Notes under the pieces: generated by a model
Database searches by the model: none
What the model was told of the DNA's origin: nothing
Seen by the model: only the letters and a program-made list of their open reading frames with translations
In this document: one piece after another, positions 39,559-48,935 of the stretch
How positions within the stretch are numbered: position 1 is the stretch's first letter
Layout of the letters: every line of letters begins with the position of its first letter
Source of the DNA: a virus
Direction: 5' to 3' (one strand)
IMG/VR virus record: IMGVR_UViG_3300037156_000148
Span: 1-64,000 of that record
DNA length: 64,000 bases
Position numbers and translations under genes: made by a program

Positions 39559-40281
39559 TTACCAAGTGGATCTAATTGACCGTCCCCATCCACTTCCTGA
39601 TTTGGTGTAGATATAATTTGCGTCCTGTACAATCATTCCTACGCTACCATATGTGTCTGCGCTTCCTGATGGCGTGTGGGTAGGGCATATGGGTGTCCAT
39701 GAGCCTAGTCCATCTGATGCACATGTAAAGGCATATCCCGCCACCTGTGTGCCGTCTACGATTTGAACTTTCCCTGCATTTTTAAAAACTGAATCACTCG
39801 CGGATATTACCTTATATTTATCATTAACGATAATACCTGTGGAATTGAAAGCTCCATCTAAATCTCCCAAAGCACATTGTATATTTGACGAATCAGCAAT
39901 TTCAGATACGGCATAAAAGAGTCTATTGCCAATAGAATCAAATGTTTCTACCCCTCTAAAGCTCCTATTTTTACCTACCGATAAATACGTTACCTTATTA
40001 CTCTTTAAAAGCAATGTCTGATAATCCGTAGTCCCCACAAAGTTCACTGCTGAATTAGTCCCCGCATTGCCGTGTAGCTTCCAAAATTGAGCGGTGTCTA
40101 ATGGTGCTGTCCATATCCCATGACAAAAGCTATCTGATGTCAGATTATACCCGTTATGACAAGTACCGACATGGATATTGACGGGACCGTAAAAGTTCAT
40201 CGTGTCCCGAAAATTCCTTACTCCCTGCGCTTGGTCAGGTATAGAAAAGAACATCGCTAATATAAATATGATATTTCTCAT
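39559..40281 (-). CDS. Fibre-like protein with signal peptide, 240 aa
   Basis: MRNIIFILAMFFSIPDQAQG is a leader ending DQAQ/G. The mature part has VNIHVGTCHNGYNLTSDSFC and a C-terminal module (DANYIYTKSGSGWGRSIRST). Member of the same series as its neighbours. Confidence 0.65.
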   Translation of the reverse strand: MRNIIFILAMFFSIPDQAQGVRNFRDTMNFYGPVNIHVGTCHNGYNLTSDSFCHGIWTAPLDTAQFWKLHGNAGTNSAVNFVGTTDYQTLLLKSNKVTYLSVGKNRSFRGVETFDSIGNRLFYAVSEIADSSNIQCALGDLDGAFNSTGIIVNDKYKVISASDSVFKNAGKVQIVDGTQVAGYAFTCASDGLGSWTPICPTHTPSGSADTYGSVGMIVQDANYIYTKSGSGWGRSIRSTW

Positions 40282-40282
40282 G

Positions 40283-41140
40283 TTAGTTTGGTATGATTGC
40301 TAATGATTGAGTACTTAAAACCGACCCGCCTACCCATGTGAAGGTGCCCGTTGAACTGACATATGTGTACCTTGTCGTAGGGAAGCAAAGCAAGCCGTCT
40401 ATGTACACTGAGAACCTTGCATTTGGTATGTTCACCAAAGCAGCATTGACATAGGTCGAAGTATTGTTTCCTGTGCCGTATATAGGTGTAAATGGTATTG
40501 GTGATGTCCACGATAACTGAGTATATCCCGTATTACCATCTGATGTTAATACTTGTCCAACAGTTCCCTGTGTGGGTGGGAGGGAGTATAGTATGTCTAA
40601 TAACCCATTGTCATTTACAAATGCGGCGACAACATTAGATACATTAAAATTATATAGTGATAACGCATTAGTCGCAACAGCCCCATCACCTAAGCTATCG
40701 GTAACATAAAGTGTAGAATAGGTATCGTTCCAACTAAGTCCATGATTAGACGAGAATACGCCCCCTATACTGTATTGAATGTCCCCGCGTGTACCACTAG
40801 CCCTTGGTATCTTTTTAATGGTAGCAATAGTCTTGAATGTATCCGCGAATGTCGGAATGACCGAACCCGTATCAACAAACGGGATATAGCTTCTCAAAGA
40901 ACTTACAGTAGCCAATACCGATGTATCTAATGGTGCCCATGTGATCTTACCGAATGAATCTGACTGTGCAAAGTATCCATTATGCGCGCCTAGTGACATT
41001 ATCACGCGCGCCCTGAATGTTGCCGTATCTTTTAAGAACACATTATTTGTAAATACCACAGGTTGCCTCAGTGTATCTACCCATTGCCCCTTTGCAATAA
41101 GTGAACTCAAAAATATCGCTATAAATAGTATCTTTTTCAT
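40283..41140 (-). CDS. Fibre-like protein with signal peptide, 285 aa
   Basis: MKKILFIAIFLSSLIAKGQW is a leader ending AKGQ. The C-terminal module from about residue 215 (FTPIYGTGNNTSTYVNAALV ... TYVSSTGTFTWVGGSV ... IIPN) is homologous to the end of the next gene. It shares a STGTITWV-type tip with the collagen-like fibre. Confidence 0.65.
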   Translation of the reverse strand: MKKILFIAIFLSSLIAKGQWVDTLRQPVVFTNNVFLKDTATFRARVIMSLGAHNGYFAQSDSFGKITWAPLDTSVLATVSSLRSYIPFVDTGSVIPTFADTFKTIATIKKIPRASGTRGDIQYSIGGVFSSNHGLSWNDTYSTLYVTDSLGDGAVATNALSLYNFNVSNVVAAFVNDNGLLDILYSLPPTQGTVGQVLTSDGNTGYTQLSWTSPIPFTPIYGTGNNTSTYVNAALVNIPNARFSVYIDGLLCFPTTRYTYVSSTGTFTWVGGSVLSTQSLAIIPN

Positions 41141-41141
41141 A

Positions 41142-42092
41142 TTAGTTTGGAATTATAAATATTGGTGTTCCGACATTCACAGCCCCTAATACCCATGTGA
41201 TAGTGCCCGTTGACGAAACAAATGTCCATTCAGTACCGTAACCCACAGGCATCTTGTCCACCGCTACCCAGAAATTGTTAGGATTTATACCTATCAAAGC
41301 GTTATTCTGATATGTCGTTGCACCCGTACCTACTGTATAGATAGGGGCAAATGTGCCTGATGAACCAGTGCCGAACATAGCTACCAATCCCTCTATCAGA
41401 CCTACTCCGCTTGTGGTAGTTGCTGCATTGAAGCTCATTTGAAAGTTCACGTCGATAGCGGGATTAAAAGCCAAGTCAAACGCAGGATATTCGCTTTCTG
41501 TTTCGATTGTACCTCCATTGACCACACCGACCATGGTATCCAAAGATCCCGATATGTAGTATTTGACAATTACCCCTATTGTTACCGTAGTCGGATTTTT
41601 AAGTTGTACCAATATCTCCGCGATATACTCCTGTGTATTTACAGATTGCGCTGATATTCTCGCCTGAATATCATGCGGTATCAATGACATAGATATATAT
41701 CCACCCGTACCGCCGTTAATTGGCGCACCTCCCTGATTTGGTACTATCCCCGCCACAGTGATTTTGATGCTATCACCTGCATTGTTCAAAGTGAACGCAG
41801 GTATGACACGGAATACATAGTTAAAGCCTCCTGTGCCTGTCGTACCGTCCCATGCGTATGGAGGATCAAGGAATGGCACCCATAGCCCACCGAATCCGCT
41901 TGTGCCTGATGGCCCTTGTGCGCCTGTATTGCCTGTCGCTCCCTGACTACCCGCCGCCCCTGTCGGGCCTATTGGCCCCTGTGGGCCTGTCGGAATAGTA
42001 GCACCATCACCCAATTCTATTAGAGTGATGCAAGTCGCATTTATCGGGCTTATTTGCCCCCTGTTGCAGTTGTTATCCCATTGTCTTCTCAT
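41142..42092 (-). CDS. Collagen-like tail fibre, 316 aa
   Basis: Gly-X-Y repeats at about residues 36-65 (PTGPQGPIGPTGAAGSQGAT) form a collagen-type stalk. A beta-rich head follows, and the C-terminal module is shared with the 40283 gene (FAPIYTVGTGATTYQNNALI ... WTFVSSTGTITWVLGAVN). No signal peptide. A trimeric tail fibre is likely. Confidence 0.7.
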   Translation of the reverse strand: MRRQWDNNCNRGQISPINATCITLIELGDGATIPTGPQGPIGPTGAAGSQGATGNTGAQGPSGTSGFGGLWVPFLDPPYAWDGTTGTGGFNYVFRVIPAFTLNNAGDSIKITVAGIVPNQGGAPINGGTGGYISMSLIPHDIQARISAQSVNTQEYIAEILVQLKNPTTVTIGVIVKYYISGSLDTMVGVVNGGTIETESEYPAFDLAFNPAIDVNFQMSFNAATTTSGVGLIEGLVAMFGTGSSGTFAPIYTVGTGATTYQNNALIGINPNNFWVAVDKMPVGYGTEWTFVSSTGTITWVLGAVNVGTPIFIIPN

Positions 42093-42307
42093 TAGCAGTC
42101 ACAGTATTTGGTTATTAAACAATCCAAATCGCAATCCGTTCTACATGACCTGACTTGCGCGAGTTCATAAAGGAGTTCTAAGCTTATCAGCTTATCTTCC
42201 AAGTGATACGTAGGCTTACCCAAGCACTTAAAGTTCTTGATAGTGCAAAAGGTTTTACCCAAACACCTCTGTATGGTTTCACATTGACTATCCATTGTGC
42301 CTATCAT
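42092..42307 (-). CDS. Cys-rich small protein, 71 aa
   Basis: Nine Cys (SQCETIQRCLGKTFCTIKNF, RSCRTDCDLDCLITKYCDC), suggesting metal clusters or disulfides. It overlaps the 445-aa gene by 20 nt and is coupled to the fibre gene. Confidence 0.55.
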   Translation of the reverse strand: MIGTMDSQCETIQRCLGKTFCTIKNFKCLGKPTYHLEDKLISLELLYELAQVRSCRTDCDLDCLITKYCDC

Positions 42308-43625
42308 TATCAGGTGTTTCCCCGCATTCAGGGCAATCTATCATGCACTTGTCAAAAAGTCGTTCTATGTAGCCATTTATGCAGTTAATATCTGTAGTAG
42401 AGGCTGCAATGATCCCATTCAGCTCTCGCCACTGGTTATATACTTCCTGTTTTTCTTTTAGATCACACCCATGCAAAGTGCTGATTATCTTCTTTTCTAA
42501 GCATCTCCATGTATTTGTGTATAGCAACGTGTTAATAGTTTCCGTTGCTAACAGGCATTCCGATGAATAAGGCGTGGCGTACACGTTGAATACTATCTTA
42601 TATATGCCATCAGGGATGCGAGAATACAATCCAAAGCCAAGATTCTGAGGCGTAATGATTGCCGTATTATTGGCAGCATTTGGCACATATCCGAGATCAA
42701 AAGCTACGGTATTGCCGTCCGGCGTTGTCACCACAAATTCAGTCCTTGATACATCGGCATATGCAGGGTTTGGTGTACCATAGCCACCAAGATTATCCGT
42801 AGCATATCCAAAAGTTTGATCTACAAAGGTCAAAATCCTGCTATCCGGGTCTTGAAGGAATACTACGTTTGCCTTTAATCCGCTTGGCAGTACCGTTCCG
42901 CAGCATGGCATTACAAAAGGTATCTGTAATGGCGAGCAGGTAATGGCATTGTCAGTGACAATAGTATATTTTAACTGATAGGTCGTATTGCCTGTAAATC
43001 CCGTCAGTGCGAAATTGGCTGCGGTCAGGCAGATAGAAGCAAAAGGAGCCGCCGTTGGTCTGTATGTAGTAGTGTATGGGCTTCCTAGTGTCGCACCCAT
43101 GCTATCCAAGAGCGTGAAGGTGACTTGGATTATATTGATGATCGCAGGGAAGTTAGGTGGGCCATACCCGTTCGGATTGATGACCCCGACGCCTCCCGAA
43201 GTTACCCCTGTGACATCAGTGAAGTTCAAACATTGCCTATCACAGTCAAACATCAATAAGCCGTCTATTACCGCAGTTATACCCGCACACGTCTGTTGCC
43301 CACAGTTCTCATTGGTAGCCGCTATTGAGCGCGCCACATCTGAGAAAAGTATCTGTGCTGACATGGTATCAGGCGTTGATTCCGATACGCAGTTTGTTGA
43401 TATATTTAGATATGATAGCCCTGTTTCGTGATTTGTGTCGTATTCTGCCAACCAAAGGTATGCGGGCAGTACAGATTGTAACCAAACTAAGATAAGGGGC
43501 GTATTCTGACGAGATAGAATAAAAGGAAGTGGTGGCGTATAAACAATGCCATTGACCGTGACAGAAACTAATGTGTCCCTGTTTTCGACATGTTCAATTG
43601 GAATAGTATAATTGTATAGAGCCAC
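42288..43625 (-). CDS. Beta-rich Cys-containing structural protein, 445 aa
   Basis: Starts MALYNYTIPIEHVENRDTLV. Fibronectin-like stretches, then a Cys-bearing C-terminus (CLEKKIISTLHGCDLKEKQE, CINGYIERLFDKCMIDCPEC). Likely tail/baseplate or adaptor protein. First gene of a transcript with its own promoter at 43667. Confidence 0.6.
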   Translation of the reverse strand: MALYNYTIPIEHVENRDTLVSVTVNGIVYTPPLPFILSRQNTPLILVWLQSVLPAYLWLAEYDTNHETGLSYLNISTNCVSESTPDTMSAQILFSDVARSIAATNENCGQQTCAGITAVIDGLLMFDCDRQCLNFTDVTGVTSGGVGVINPNGYGPPNFPAIINIIQVTFTLLDSMGATLGSPYTTTYRPTAAPFASICLTAANFALTGFTGNTTYQLKYTIVTDNAITCSPLQIPFVMPCCGTVLPSGLKANVVFLQDPDSRILTFVDQTFGYATDNLGGYGTPNPAYADVSRTEFVVTTPDGNTVAFDLGYVPNAANNTAIITPQNLGFGLYSRIPDGIYKIVFNVYATPYSSECLLATETINTLLYTNTWRCLEKKIISTLHGCDLKEKQEVYNQWRELNGIIAASTTDINCINGYIERLFDKCMIDCPECGETPDNDRHNG

Positions 43626-43641
43626 TTTGGGGTATTTTCTC

Positions 43642-43674
43642 TACACTATCTGACACTATCTTGCCACAAATATA
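43642..43674 (-). promoter_or_regulatory. -7 box TATATTTG and tandem 10-bp repeat before the fibre operon
   Basis: TATATTTG (43667-43674, minus) followed by GATAGTGTCA-GATAGTGTAG at 43642-43661, which may be an operator. Confidence 0.4.
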
Positions 43675-43685
43675 ATAAACTTACT

Positions 43686-46600
43686 TTAAAACCCTGCCGT
43701 CTTTTTTGCTATATCTATTGGGTAGTGTGGTATGCCTGCCGCTTCGGTCGTAAAGTTGATGAAATCCTTTATGGCTTTCTTTTGTTTTGATCCATCTGTA
43801 ATAGCATGAAATCCATCAGCAAGTGTAGTCCCTCCGTCCGTTACAATCTCAAAAGGAGCATATGAAAAGTCCCTGCCATACACGCCTGACTTGTATTTTG
43901 AGTACACCAAATCAACCACTGGTGCGGCGGCGGGTATGTTATTGAACAGACTTTTTGTAAACTCACCCTGCCATTCATCTTCGGGCTTATGTAGAGCCAG
44001 GGTAGCGGCACTACCAAGTAGCGCAAGCCTGCCCGTTGCGATAGTAGCTGATAATGCAGCATTGGTCACAAATACGTTCATGGCCTGAGTAGCCATCTTA
44101 TTCAGGTTTTCTCTTGAGGGATCAGAAATGTAGTCTATGACCCGTGAGTGAAAACCATTAAATGCCGCTATCTTCTGAGTGCCGAATAAACTTAGTGATT
44201 TGGATAAAACGTCGTTCTGTGTAGCCAACATTGACCTGTGACCGTCATCTGAGCTATGCTGTGATTCCGTGATAGCCTGAGTGTACAAGTCCCCTACGCG
44301 CTCCCTGAATTTTGGCATTGTCGCGCCATAGTCAAAAAGCCCTTCGTCATTTGCCATCATCTTGGCTGCCGTGTAATACATGGCTCCAATAGCCTTGTCC
44401 GGTGTTTGAACGTTCTTCAAAAGGTCATTTCTATTGATTTGAAACCTATCACTTCCGAATACCTTTTTAAGTCCCTTGTTCAATACATCAATAGACTTAC
44501 TATCCGATGTCTGCATGAATCTTTGAAGCTCGCTACTGCCGTAAGTATTTCTGTATAGGGCGTAAGGTATGCGCTCATTCATTTCATCATAAATGGCTAC
44601 GTTCTTTTTGTCTTTGCCCCACCAATCGGTGAACATATCATAGTTAGCTATGTCTTTGCCCATACTACTGAAAATGACACTTTTGGCTCGGAATAGGTAT
44701 TTTGCGGGAAGAGTATTTACAGCCAAAGGGATAGCTGTCATTTGTTCGGCTGATACAAAAGGGTTCATTCCTATCTTTGATAAGATGAAATTTGCCATCA
44801 TTCCTTTGCCTGTCTTACCTAGCACCCCTTCGCTTTGCGGGTTAAACACGTTTTTCTTATAGTCCACCCACCACTGCGTCTTATGCTCTAAGCCCAAATC
44901 CTTTATTAGTTGCTCGTTTGCCCTTAGAAAATTATCAACATTCCGCATAGGGATAGTCCATGCTGCATACTTAGAGTTGCCATCCCTGTAACTTTGCATG
45001 GTTTCATAGAAGTCCCCTGCACTCATTTTGACATTTTCGGATGGGGAATATGTTTTGTGAGAGGCTATATCGTTGATCCACTTGTTTCGGTTCGTCTTAT
45101 CCATTATGATATTCTCGTCACCGGCCACCGTGTGCGGGTAATAGAATCCTTTCTCTTTCTTCTCGACTTTCACTTTTTGTAGGCCTTCCGGCAAGCCTGA
45201 CTGATTTTCTTCTTCGCCACCGTCTTTTGCTACAACTGCCAATTCCCTGCCGTTCTCCAATTTAAAGACACGGTTTACAAAAGTTAGCAGATGGTTTGAC
45301 CCTTTCACCCATGTATCTTTTATTTGGTCAAGGTGTGGCGCAAATTCAGCCTCCATTTCCTTGTGGTCATTATAAGAAATCAATACCTCTTTAGCATCCC
45401 TTCCCTCTATTTGACGCTTAAAAACAAAGGTCATGCCCTGCTTTTCGGGAGCTATTATTTGTGAGGCTTCGCCTTTAGTCGGGTCTGTTTCCTGTATAGA
45501 TGTACGCTCCGCTTGTTTAGCATCAGTATCACCTTTCCCATACCACATAGCCGCCGAATTGCCCCTTTGCCCCTGGGCGTATATGTCAAGCCTCTCCGAT
45601 GTGGTCACGGGTACACCTGCGATAAGTCTTGTTTCCAGTTCTGTTATCTTAGCATTTGGATTAGACGCGGCACTTCCTTTTCTTAACCAGTCCGATTCAT
45701 ACAGTGTTTTTACCGCCCTGTCAAATGAGTTCTTATATGTCGCCTCCCTGCCAGTTGACCCATCTGCCCCCGTCATGCCACTTACTATCTTATTGAGAAG
45801 CCCCTCGTTCAACCCTGTGAAGTTTTTAGCCCATCCGTTAAGATGTTCGGTAAGCCCCAAAACAGATTTATCAAATTTGTCGTATAGTTTTAACAGTGAC
45901 GGGTGATCGCCTATCTTTTCAAGTATGCGTTTACGGAAGGTGGAAATGTCGGCTCCGCTTGCTTTGACTTGATCTTTGGATATTTTTGTTTTTTCATCCA
46001 ACAAAACATCATCTTTGACGGAATCCAAATAAGCCTTTTGATAATAATGCTCAATCATATTATCATACATCTTCCTAAACTCTTTTGAGTAAACAGGTTC
46101 TCCGTCTTCTTTGGTAGCTCTCATGTCAAGCCTACCCTCATTGACTATCTGACTAGCCATAGCCTCAATATCATTGGCAAACTTATTGCTCTCCAATATT
46201 GCCTTTGCGGGTTTTAAGTCAAGTGTGAAGTTTTTATCATTAGGGTTGCCTTCACGCCGAGAAGATGTTGTTTCTATGATACTATCCAACTTGGTAGAGA
46301 GATAGCTTCTTATTGCTTCCCTAGGCGTTACATTGGGGTTATTTGCTTCAATAGCACTTTGTACAGCACCGCCTATTCCTTGTCTTAGTCCACGCTCCTG
46401 ATTAAATCCCACTTGGAATATAGGTTCCGTAGATACCCCCTCTGAGTGAGGGATAAATTTATATAGGTCGTTTTGCGGTACTGTGCCGTTTACTTCAAAT
46501 CCTGTCAGTGTGGTACTGCCTTCAATGTCTGCCGTCTGTTCGCGGGTAAGTTGATCGGCTGCCCCTTCCTGTGCCAATTTATTGTATATCCTGCCGGACA

Positions 46601-47309
46601 GATTCTCCAAACTTTCATACTGAAATCCGTCAGGTATTTTTGCCTTTGTGGTATTCTCTATATGCTTTTTTGCAGCATCGAAAAGTTTATCAGTCCACAT
46701 TTCTTTAGGTATGTTCTCTAAAGGATGCTCTGAAATATCGGCTATATATTTTGACGCTACCGATTCAAGTATTTCCTTTTCACCTTTTGCGCCCCCGTCT
46801 ATGGCACGTTGTATGCCTGCCCCGTCCTGCTTTGCCAGTTCTAAGCCTTGCTGATATATGTCGGCAGCAAAGGTTTTAGCCCAATCGAGCCATGACTTAC
46901 CCGCCTCGTGTACTTTGGTAGCCGTGGTCATATCCATACCTGCCACATCTTTTAGTCCTACCTTACCGAGAGTGCCATCTACCCATTGCTTAGTAGGCTC
47001 TGATATAGGTGTAGAATGAGGCGGTTCTTTTGCTATCCTACCATCTTCCTGTTGGAGCTTATTGATGTCCCTTACGTGCTTTGCTATATTGAAAGCGTCA
47101 ATAGTCTTAGAGTCAATGGAGGGATTTGCTTCTTTATAAGATTCCTTTATGTAGGGCGCGAGGTGTGCTAGTTGCTGTTTTGTGCGCTCACCCCCTTCAA
47201 TAAAATAGCGAATTTGTTTTGGCAATGTATCATACCCCGCCTCAGAGAGTACTTTTGTATATTCCTCTGCCTTCGATTTTAGTTCGTCCGGTGTTAAACA
47301 CTTTGCCAT
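43686..47309 (-). CDS. Very large internal virion protein, 1207 aa
   Basis: I chose the ATG at 47309 (TAATG overlap with the 34-aa ORF) rather than a TTG six bases upstream. Long charged helical regions (EYTKVLSEAGYDTLPKQIRY; PKEMWTDKLFDAAKKHIENT) alternate with small hydrophobic segments near the end (NVFVTNAALSATIATGRLAL). Related phages carry such proteins as cargo or ejection proteins that pass into the host. No RNA-polymerase DxDxD motif was found. Confidence 0.65.
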   Translation of the reverse strand: MAKCLTPDELKSKAEEYTKVLSEAGYDTLPKQIRYFIEGGERTKQQLAHLAPYIKESYKEANPSIDSKTIDAFNIAKHVRDINKLQQEDGRIAKEPPHSTPISEPTKQWVDGTLGKVGLKDVAGMDMTTATKVHEAGKSWLDWAKTFAADIYQQGLELAKQDGAGIQRAIDGGAKGEKEILESVASKYIADISEHPLENIPKEMWTDKLFDAAKKHIENTTKAKIPDGFQYESLENLSGRIYNKLAQEGAADQLTREQTADIEGSTTLTGFEVNGTVPQNDLYKFIPHSEGVSTEPIFQVGFNQERGLRQGIGGAVQSAIEANNPNVTPREAIRSYLSTKLDSIIETTSSRREGNPNDKNFTLDLKPAKAILESNKFANDIEAMASQIVNEGRLDMRATKEDGEPVYSKEFRKMYDNMIEHYYQKAYLDSVKDDVLLDEKTKISKDQVKASGADISTFRKRILEKIGDHPSLLKLYDKFDKSVLGLTEHLNGWAKNFTGLNEGLLNKIVSGMTGADGSTGREATYKNSFDRAVKTLYESDWLRKGSAASNPNAKITELETRLIAGVPVTTSERLDIYAQGQRGNSAAMWYGKGDTDAKQAERTSIQETDPTKGEASQIIAPEKQGMTFVFKRQIEGRDAKEVLISYNDHKEMEAEFAPHLDQIKDTWVKGSNHLLTFVNRVFKLENGRELAVVAKDGGEEENQSGLPEGLQKVKVEKKEKGFYYPHTVAGDENIIMDKTNRNKWINDIASHKTYSPSENVKMSAGDFYETMQSYRDGNSKYAAWTIPMRNVDNFLRANEQLIKDLGLEHKTQWWVDYKKNVFNPQSEGVLGKTGKGMMANFILSKIGMNPFVSAEQMTAIPLAVNTLPAKYLFRAKSVIFSSMGKDIANYDMFTDWWGKDKKNVAIYDEMNERIPYALYRNTYGSSELQRFMQTSDSKSIDVLNKGLKKVFGSDRFQINRNDLLKNVQTPDKAIGAMYYTAAKMMANDEGLFDYGATMPKFRERVGDLYTQAITESQHSSDDGHRSMLATQNDVLSKSLSLFGTQKIAAFNGFHSRVIDYISDPSRENLNKMATQAMNVFVTNAALSATIATGRLALLGSAATLALHKPEDEWQGEFTKSLFNNIPAAAPVVDLVYSKYKSGVYGRDFSYAPFEIVTDGGTTLADGFHAITDGSKQKKAIKDFINFTTEAAGIPHYPIDIAKKTAGF

Positions 47310-47413
47310 TACCAATCTTCTGTTTCGTTTGTAATACTATGATCGGTATTTAAAATATCGTCATAGTTGTCATCCGCCGTTGGCACTTCTATTTCACATT
47401 CATCATCATCCAT
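47309..47413 (-). CDS. Acidic 34-aa ORF
   Basis: MDDDECEIEVPTADDNYDDI, very acidic. ATG overlaps the ATP-grasp stop; TAATG overlap with the 1207-aa gene supports translation. Confidence 0.45.
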   Translation of the reverse strand: MDDDECEIEVPTADDNYDDILNTDHSITNETEDW

Positions 47414-48680
47414 TGCTGAATAATTTAATGCCAAATTTAGTCAATTTATCCATCTCTTCCTGCGCCTTGCCCATAGTCTCTAAACTAATAACCAGTTGAT
47501 GCGCCTCAATCTGTTCTGCATTTTTCTTCACATGCTCCAATGCTTCCTCCAAAGTATTGCCAAGTCCTATGACAGCCCCGATTACATTTGTAGGGAAACT
47601 TTGTGGTGCGATATAGTATGTATCTTTTATTCTTACTGCATTCATCAACTTTACAAACTGCTTTATTTCGTCAGGGAAATAAACAGGCAGCCAATTATCC
47701 TGCGCCCACTCCGAATACATCATTATTTCTACTCCCCATTTAGCAGCCGGTATCGGATCAATAACTTTGCCTTCGCTACCGTACCATATTATTTCAGCAA
47801 GGTTGCTATATAGTTCCTGACAAAGCTCTGTGGGGGGAGACGGACAGCGCATTGTGCCGTCTATCATGTATGCCTTTTTATCCTCTCCAACCCTTATTTC
47901 GGTTGAAAAAAATCCCCTGTACCCGTACCCCTTGAATGTGTCTGAAATCTTAGTGTTGAACTCCGTAACCTCTTTTGGGATGTCTTTATATTCGCGCATT
48001 TCCCCCACATATCCGAGGTCTTTAACCTCGATACCTACAACGGATTTAGACGGATATTTGCCGTCAATAGTATATCCATCGTAGCCGATTTCGACCTTGT
48101 TATCGAGCTTATGATCTACGATAAATTCAGTTATATATTTTAATGGCCCCATTTCATGCTCAATAGCATCCAGTTTGGGCTCTATCATTTTATAGTTTGG
48201 AGAATTGAACGTTTCAAAGTGTCCGCGCCATTGCGATATTTTTACATAGACATCTTCGTTCTTTTTTAGGTACTCACGCAAGGCATCCATACCCGTAACA
48301 ACTTCATATTTACCAACAGGCAAGCCAAGTTTATTCATGTGCTTCTTCATGCGGTCACGGTCTATCTCCATATCTTCTCCCGTTCTACTGCCCCATACCC
48401 GCTTACCGAGAGATTCAATGTGTTCCTGTAAGTCCCCAAAATACACACATGGGAATACAAAAATATCGACTTCATCAAAATGCTCCCAGATAGAATTTAC
48501 GCGGGTGATATTAGGCATACCATATCCGATCATCCCTTTGTTCATCTTTGGATATGGTTCTTCCCATACTGTGTAGTATAGGACTTCTTTGAATGATTCG
48601 CCAAGTTTCGATGCCAGCTCTAAAAACATGCCATCATCTATGACCATGCAAACCTTATCTTTGATATTGTCCTTGGTCAT
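47406..48680 (-). CDS. ATP-grasp enzyme (PurD-like) in the virion operon
   Basis: This 424-residue protein has the ATP-grasp layout. The pre-ATP-grasp fold is at residues 1-105. The central domain contains RDRMKKHMNKLGLPVGKYEV, VYVKISQWRGHFETF (ATP-binding Lys), and ITEFIVDHKLDNKVEIGYDG. The metal-binding STEIRVGEDKKAYMIDGTMR then CPSPPTELCQELYSNLAEI follows. The order matches glycinamide-ribonucleotide synthetase (PurD). Such ligases join a carboxylate to an amine using ATP. Here it lies between structural genes, so the substrate may be a virion protein or a nucleotide. Unusual for a phage. Confidence 0.75.
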   Translation of the reverse strand: MTKDNIKDKVCMVIDDGMFLELASKLGESFKEVLYYTVWEEPYPKMNKGMIGYGMPNITRVNSIWEHFDEVDIFVFPCVYFGDLQEHIESLGKRVWGSRTGEDMEIDRDRMKKHMNKLGLPVGKYEVVTGMDALREYLKKNEDVYVKISQWRGHFETFNSPNYKMIEPKLDAIEHEMGPLKYITEFIVDHKLDNKVEIGYDGYTIDGKYPSKSVVGIEVKDLGYVGEMREYKDIPKEVTEFNTKISDTFKGYGYRGFFSTEIRVGEDKKAYMIDGTMRCPSPPTELCQELYSNLAEIIWYGSEGKVIDPIPAAKWGVEIMMYSEWAQDNWLPVYFPDEIKQFVKLMNAVRIKDTYYIAPQSFPTNVIGAVIGLGNTLEEALEHVKKNAEQIEAHQLVISLETMGKAQEEMDKLTKFGIKLFSNG

Positions 48681-48934
48681 ATTCCAAATTTATCAGAACG
48701 GGGTTTGCGCTCCCTACGAGTAATAGTTGGTTCTATCTGAGGACGCTCTTTAGGCTTGGCAGCATGAAGTGCAGCGTGGTTCTTATTGACATGGTGCATC
48801 AGCTTTTTTCTTGATTCAGGTTCTATATTGGCAAATCTCTGATTAATAAAATTCTCCATTTTATCATCGCCAAGATAATCCTTCATGGCAACCAAGTATT
48901 CCATACTGGTTTGTATTTTTTGCTTTTTATCCAT
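48677..48934 (-). CDS. Hypothetical protein, 85 aa
   Basis: MDKKQKIQTSMEYLVAMKDY, helical, basic C-terminus (RREKPRSDKFGI-like). Overlaps the ATP-grasp start (ATGA). Unknown. Confidence 0.55.
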   Translation of the reverse strand: MDKKQKIQTSMEYLVAMKDYLGDDKMENFINQRFANIEPESRKKLMHHVNKNHAALHAAKPKERPQIEPTITRRERKPRSDKFGI

Positions 48935-48935
48935 A

